A stretch of DNA of 6,506 nt. Origin: Anaerolineaceae bacterium UBA5311 (GTDB lineage Bacteria; Chloroflexota; Anaerolineae; Anaerolineales; Anaerolineaceae). Of this stretch, positions 5,691 through 6,506 are shown piece after piece. The notes under the pieces are model-generated. The model was not told the origin of the DNA, made no database searches, and saw only the letters and a program-made list of their open reading frames with translations. Made by a program: the position numbers and the translations under genes. The DNA is taken from contig DHRN01000105.1 of the NCBI GenBank assembly GCA_002411175.1, forward strand, positions 1 to 6,506, read 5' to 3'. Each line of letters starts with the position of its first letter. The stretch's first letter is position 1.

Positions 5691-6506
5691 TTACGCCCCC
5701 GCCATCATGGCTTCGACGTCAATTTCAGCCGTATCTATCGGTTTCAGGTCATAGGCATTGATGATAATTTCCGCAACATTTGGCGAGAGGAATGCCGGCA
5801 GGGTTGGTCCCAGGCGAATCTTCTTCACGCCCAGCGAGAGCAGCGCCAGCAGCACGATCACTGCCTTTTGCTCGTACCAGGCAAGGTCAAACGACAGCGG
5901 CAGATCATTGACGCCGCAGTCAAACGCATCAGCCAATGCCTGCGCAATCAACACCAGCGAATAGCTGTCGTTGCACTGCCCGGCATCCAAAACGCGCGGA
6001 ATACCGCCGATATCACCCAAACCGAGCTTGTTATAGCGATACTTCGCGCAGCCGGCGGTCAGGATAACCGTATTCTCAGGCAGCCCCAAAGCCACATCGG
6101 TGAAATACTCACGCGTTCTGTGGCGTCCATCGCAGCCGCCCATAACCACGAAACGGGTGATCGCTCCGCTCTTCACCGCTTCGATGACCCGATCGGCAAT
6201 GCTCAAAACGGAGTGGTGAGCGAAACCAATCGGAATTGTGCCATCTTCCAATTGCTCAGGCTCGGGCAAGGTTTTGGCAAGCTCGATGATCGTTGAAAAG
6301 TCTTTTTGTCCGCCGTTCTCACGATCGGCAATATGCGGGATATCCGGATAACCGGTCATACCGGTGGTGAATATGCGCTCTTTGTAGGCATCTTTGACCG
6401 GAATAATACAGTTGGTGGTCATCAGGATGGGACCATTAAACGAGGCAAACTCAGTTGCCTGGTGCCACCACGAGCCGCCATAATTGCCGACCAGGTGCTT
6501 ATATTT
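5691..6506 (-). CDS. hcp: Hybrid-cluster protein (Hcp, hydroxylamine reductase family), C-terminal half
   Basis: The frame is open to the right window edge and gives the last 271 residues of a protein normally about 540-550 long; the start is outside. The fragment opens with KHLVGNYGGSWWHQATEF and GPILMTTNC, a characteristic Hcp stretch. It carries every hybrid-cluster ligand expected in this half: C33 (TTNC), C125 (GGCDGR, the position that bears the persulfide in known structures), C153 (TAGCAKY), C178 (GQCNDSYS), E212 and K214 (WYEQKA). The 28 and 25 residue steps between the last three cysteines fit the family. The missing half would hold the N-terminal [4Fe-4S] or [2Fe-2S] cysteines plus a His and a Glu ligand. 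Hcp is cytoplasmic. It reduces hydroxylamine in vitro and acts as an NO reductase and S-nitrosylase in E. coli. It is usually induced by nitrite or NO under anoxia. The ATG at 6420-6422 is internal (Met29 here), not the true start. Confidence 0.95.
   Translation of the reverse strand, partial: KYKHLVGNYGGSWWHQATEFASFNGPILMTTNCIIPVKDAYKERIFTTGMTGYPDIPHIADRENGGQKDFSTIIELAKTLPEPEQLEDGTIPIGFAHHSVLSIADRVIEAVKSGAITRFVVMGGCDGRHRTREYFTDVALGLPENTVILTAGCAKYRYNKLGLGDIGGIPRVLDAGQCNDSYSLVLIAQALADAFDCGVNDLPLSFDLAWYEQKAVIVLLALLSLGVKKIRLGPTLPAFLSPNVAEIIINAYDLKPIDTAEIDVEAMMAGA

Noticed and set aside
5868..6296. 142-codon plus-strand open frame
   Set aside because: Antisense to hcp, whose ligands and motifs are intact.
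1..6506. CRISPR array, tRNA, rRNA, riboswitch or toxin-antitoxin pair
   Set aside because: No regularly spaced identical repeats, cloverleaf, rRNA motifs, known riboswitch cores or paired small genes were found on either strand by reading.

Overview
The window is an ordinary stretch of bacterial chromosome with moderate G+C. It holds six protein genes, two of them cut by the window edges, separated by unusually repeat-rich spacers. The organism is probably an anaerobe or facultative anaerobe, since it carries a hybrid-cluster protein. The spacer repeats are palindromes with ends of the type TGTCA..CTGA..GAAGGATC / GATCCTTC..TCAG..TGACA, plus GTAGGGCGAGA-type inverted repeats. As I recall, such spacers are common in Chloroflexota such as Anaerolineae. 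That placement is an inference and would need a database search. I see no prophage, CRISPR, transposase, tRNA or rRNA.

Left part (1-1614): the C-terminal part of an FtsX/MacB-type ABC permease is followed 7 bases later by its ATP-binding protein, so the two form the end of a + strand operon. Convergent to them is a small CsoR/RcnR-family metal-sensing repressor. It has an intact Cys-His-Cys metal site and a histidine-rich N-terminal tail.

Middle (1615-3683): a 415-base spacer contains a 275-bp MITE-like element bounded by perfect 11-bp inverted ends, with several hairpins inside it. Beyond it lies a minus-strand gene for a 535-residue ABC exporter half-transporter with fused membrane and ATPase domains. 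Its only recognisable promoter signal, TATAAT, lies so close to the ATG that the mRNA may be leaderless.

Right part (3684-6506): a type I glycerate kinase stands alone between copies of one palindromic repeat family. The left copy and the right copies share two segments (38 and 34 bp), each in inverse orientation, but the segment order is not reversed. The right side looks like a truncated tandem dimer. After about 380 bases with no recognisable gene comes a strong intrinsic terminator and the C-terminal half of a minus-strand hybrid-cluster protein (Hcp), with all expected cluster ligands for that half.

The genes do not form one pathway: export or membrane remodelling (ABC), metal sensing (CsoR), glycerate phosphorylation, and NO/nitrosative-stress or hydroxylamine chemistry (Hcp). 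I found no convincing new multi-gene system. The repeat architecture and the possible leaderless promoter are the observations most worth following.
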